DNA of 64,000 bases from Viscum album. Lineage: Eukaryota; Streptophyta; Magnoliopsida; Santalales; Viscaceae. Within the stretch, counting starts at the first letter, position 1, and each line of letters begins with the position of its first letter. Made by a program: the position numbers and the translations under genes. This document shows, piece by piece, positions 62,820-64,000 of the stretch. Location: contig OY728122.1 in the NCBI GenBank assembly GCA_963277665.1, positions 2,124,884,024 to 2,124,948,023 on the forward strand, written 5' to 3'. The notes beneath the pieces were generated by a model. The model saw nothing but the letters and a program-made list of their open reading frames with translations, had not been told where the DNA came from and ran no database searches.

Positions 62820-64000
62820 TATAATATTTTTTTAAAATAATCTAATAAATTACATATGAATCATCATTAGACATGATTTTGGTATCTGCTAATTTTTCGT
62901 CTTAAAAACACATTTATCAAAAAACTATTTATATACATGTAATGTGTTTTTATATTAATAAATTAATTCAATATCCATTGATTAATGTTTTTAATTAAAT
63001 ATTAGATTAAATATTCAATAAAATATTTTAACATTAATTTTATGGTTTTTAAATGGAATTTAATTGATGTATAATTAAACATTAGGTAAAAAAATCTTTT
63101 TTTTCAAAAAAACTATTTCTTTTCGATTTATATTCTTAATTAAAATAAAATTCACCAACTTATATAAATAGAATATGTAATAATGGATACCATTTTTTTA
63201 AAACTAATATCCATTCCATGGGTTATGATTTGATTACCTAATGATTTTTTTATGATCTTATGCCCCACAGATGTATGGTTTTCATTATGTGTTGGGTGAT
63301 CATGGAATTATAAAGCACTCTAATGCATTCGATAAAGAAGGATAACTAAAGATATAATAAATACTGGAATTAGTGGTGAACCAATTTCAATAAGGTAATT
63401 TCCCAATAAGATTTCCTAGGGGGTGAACCTTGATTTTGGAATGCTAGAATGAGGAGTGAACCTAGTCCACAATGATGGTCTTGGCAGTGAACCATGACTA
63501 AGGAAGTAGTTTCAAATGGTTATTTTCTTGCCAAAAAATTAGGTCTTAGAATGTGATATATATTTTATGGGTCATGATTGAATATTTATGACTCCACACA
63601 CTCCTGTATTATATATTTTTATTGATAAATATGAATGCCATGTTTCAGGATTATGAAATATGAAGTGAACAGAATGATTTTATAATGTTTATCTCATTAT
63701 CTAATACCCTAATTCATATATTATGATAAATTATTATTATTTTTGACATATTGTATGATTAACCTTAATGAATATTTAAATACACCCCTTTCTTATACAC
63801 CCCTTCATAGGTTTTGGATAAAGTTTTTATGTATACTATGTCTAAGTTAATTGCTGATTATGAATAACTGAACTGGAGATAATATAGATCTTTAATGTAC
63901 CAATTTTTTAAATATCCATGTTTCCAAATAAACAAACATTTTAAGGTTTTTATATGTCTATTGTTGTGAAATTTATTGAATATTGATATAAAATGGAATA
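62820..64000 (+). repeat. 3' LTR of gypsy-A, last bases outside window
   Basis: It starts TATAATATT (TG changed to TA). It matches the 5' LTR through TTAAAAACACAT near 62905, ATGTATGGTT at 63271, CCAATAAGAT near 63403 and GGTCTTGGCAG near 63477. From the 5' copy, about 40 further bases are expected. Confidence 0.8.

Larger units (their letters stand above)
32935..64000 (+). mobile_element. Gypsy-A: chromodomain Ty3/gypsy element, interrupted by copia-B, 3' end just outside window
   Basis: The 5' LTR at 32935-34155 aligns with 62820 to the window end, and landmarks sit at equal distances from each start. Internal motifs run gag knuckle, protease, RT, RNase H, integrase and chromodomain tail. 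The integrase is split at 39234/61089 by the 21.8 kb copia-B (with gypsy-C inside). It also carries a LINE-like fragment near its 5' end. About 40 bases of the 3' LTR lie beyond the window. Confidence 0.87.

Noticed and set aside
1..64000. Host genes, tRNA or rRNA genes, DNA transposons or a novel defence-type system
   Set aside because: I saw no conserved non-transposon protein, no cloverleaf with A/B boxes, and no terminal-inverted-repeat element I could support. The primer-binding sites only resemble the tRNA-Met 3' end.

Overview
This window is gene-poor, A/T-rich, strongly CpG-poor nuclear DNA from a seed plant. It is built almost entirely from decayed LTR retrotransposons nested inside one another. 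I found no intact host gene, no convincing tRNA or rRNA gene, and nothing prokaryotic. The families present (SIRE/Maximus-like Ty1/copia with an extra env-like ORF, Tekay/Del-like Ty3/gypsy with a C-terminal chromodomain, and an Athila-like Ty3/gypsy) are typical of angiosperm heterochromatin. I cannot name the species. Every reading frame is broken by stops and indels. Many stops look like C-to-T or G-to-A changes of Gln, Arg or Trp codons, as expected from long-term cytosine methylation and deamination.

Layout. (1) Copia-1 runs from before the window to about 10054. It has the tail of its 5' LTR, gag, protease, integrase, RT, RNase H, an env-like ORF and a 3' LTR carrying a minisatellite. 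It sits inside the 5' LTR of gypsy-D. (2) Gypsy-D spans 10055-32255. It has a remnant of the 5' LTR, gag, pol, a chromodomain tail and a 3.8 kb 3' LTR. (3) Athila-like element E (16473-27569) is inserted in the D integrase, flanked by the 5-bp target duplication TAAGA. (4) A sliver, X (32256-32934), resembles the middle of the D LTR. It is probably the host LTR left between the D and A insertions. (5) Gypsy-A spans 32935 to just past the window end. It has a 1.2 kb LTR and carries a compositionally distinct LINE-ORF1-like fragment at 34301-35452. (6) Copia-B (39235-61083) is inserted in the A integrase zinc-binding domain, with target copies ATGGA and ATGAA. (7) Gypsy-C (41081-51184) is inserted at the LTR/primer-binding-site junction of copia-B, with target copies ATTTA and ATTTG.

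The insertion order is therefore A, then B, then C on the right, and D, then E and copia-1 on the left. All six elements lie on the + strand. Each internal domain assignment rests on short conserved motifs I recognise in translation. LTR pairs were matched by eye, so boundaries carry errors of a few to a few tens of bases except where a target duplication fixes them. The main interest is the intact stratigraphy of the nest, the subrepeats inside every LTR family, two env-like third ORFs, and the odd LINE-like island. I see no evidence for a new molecular system.
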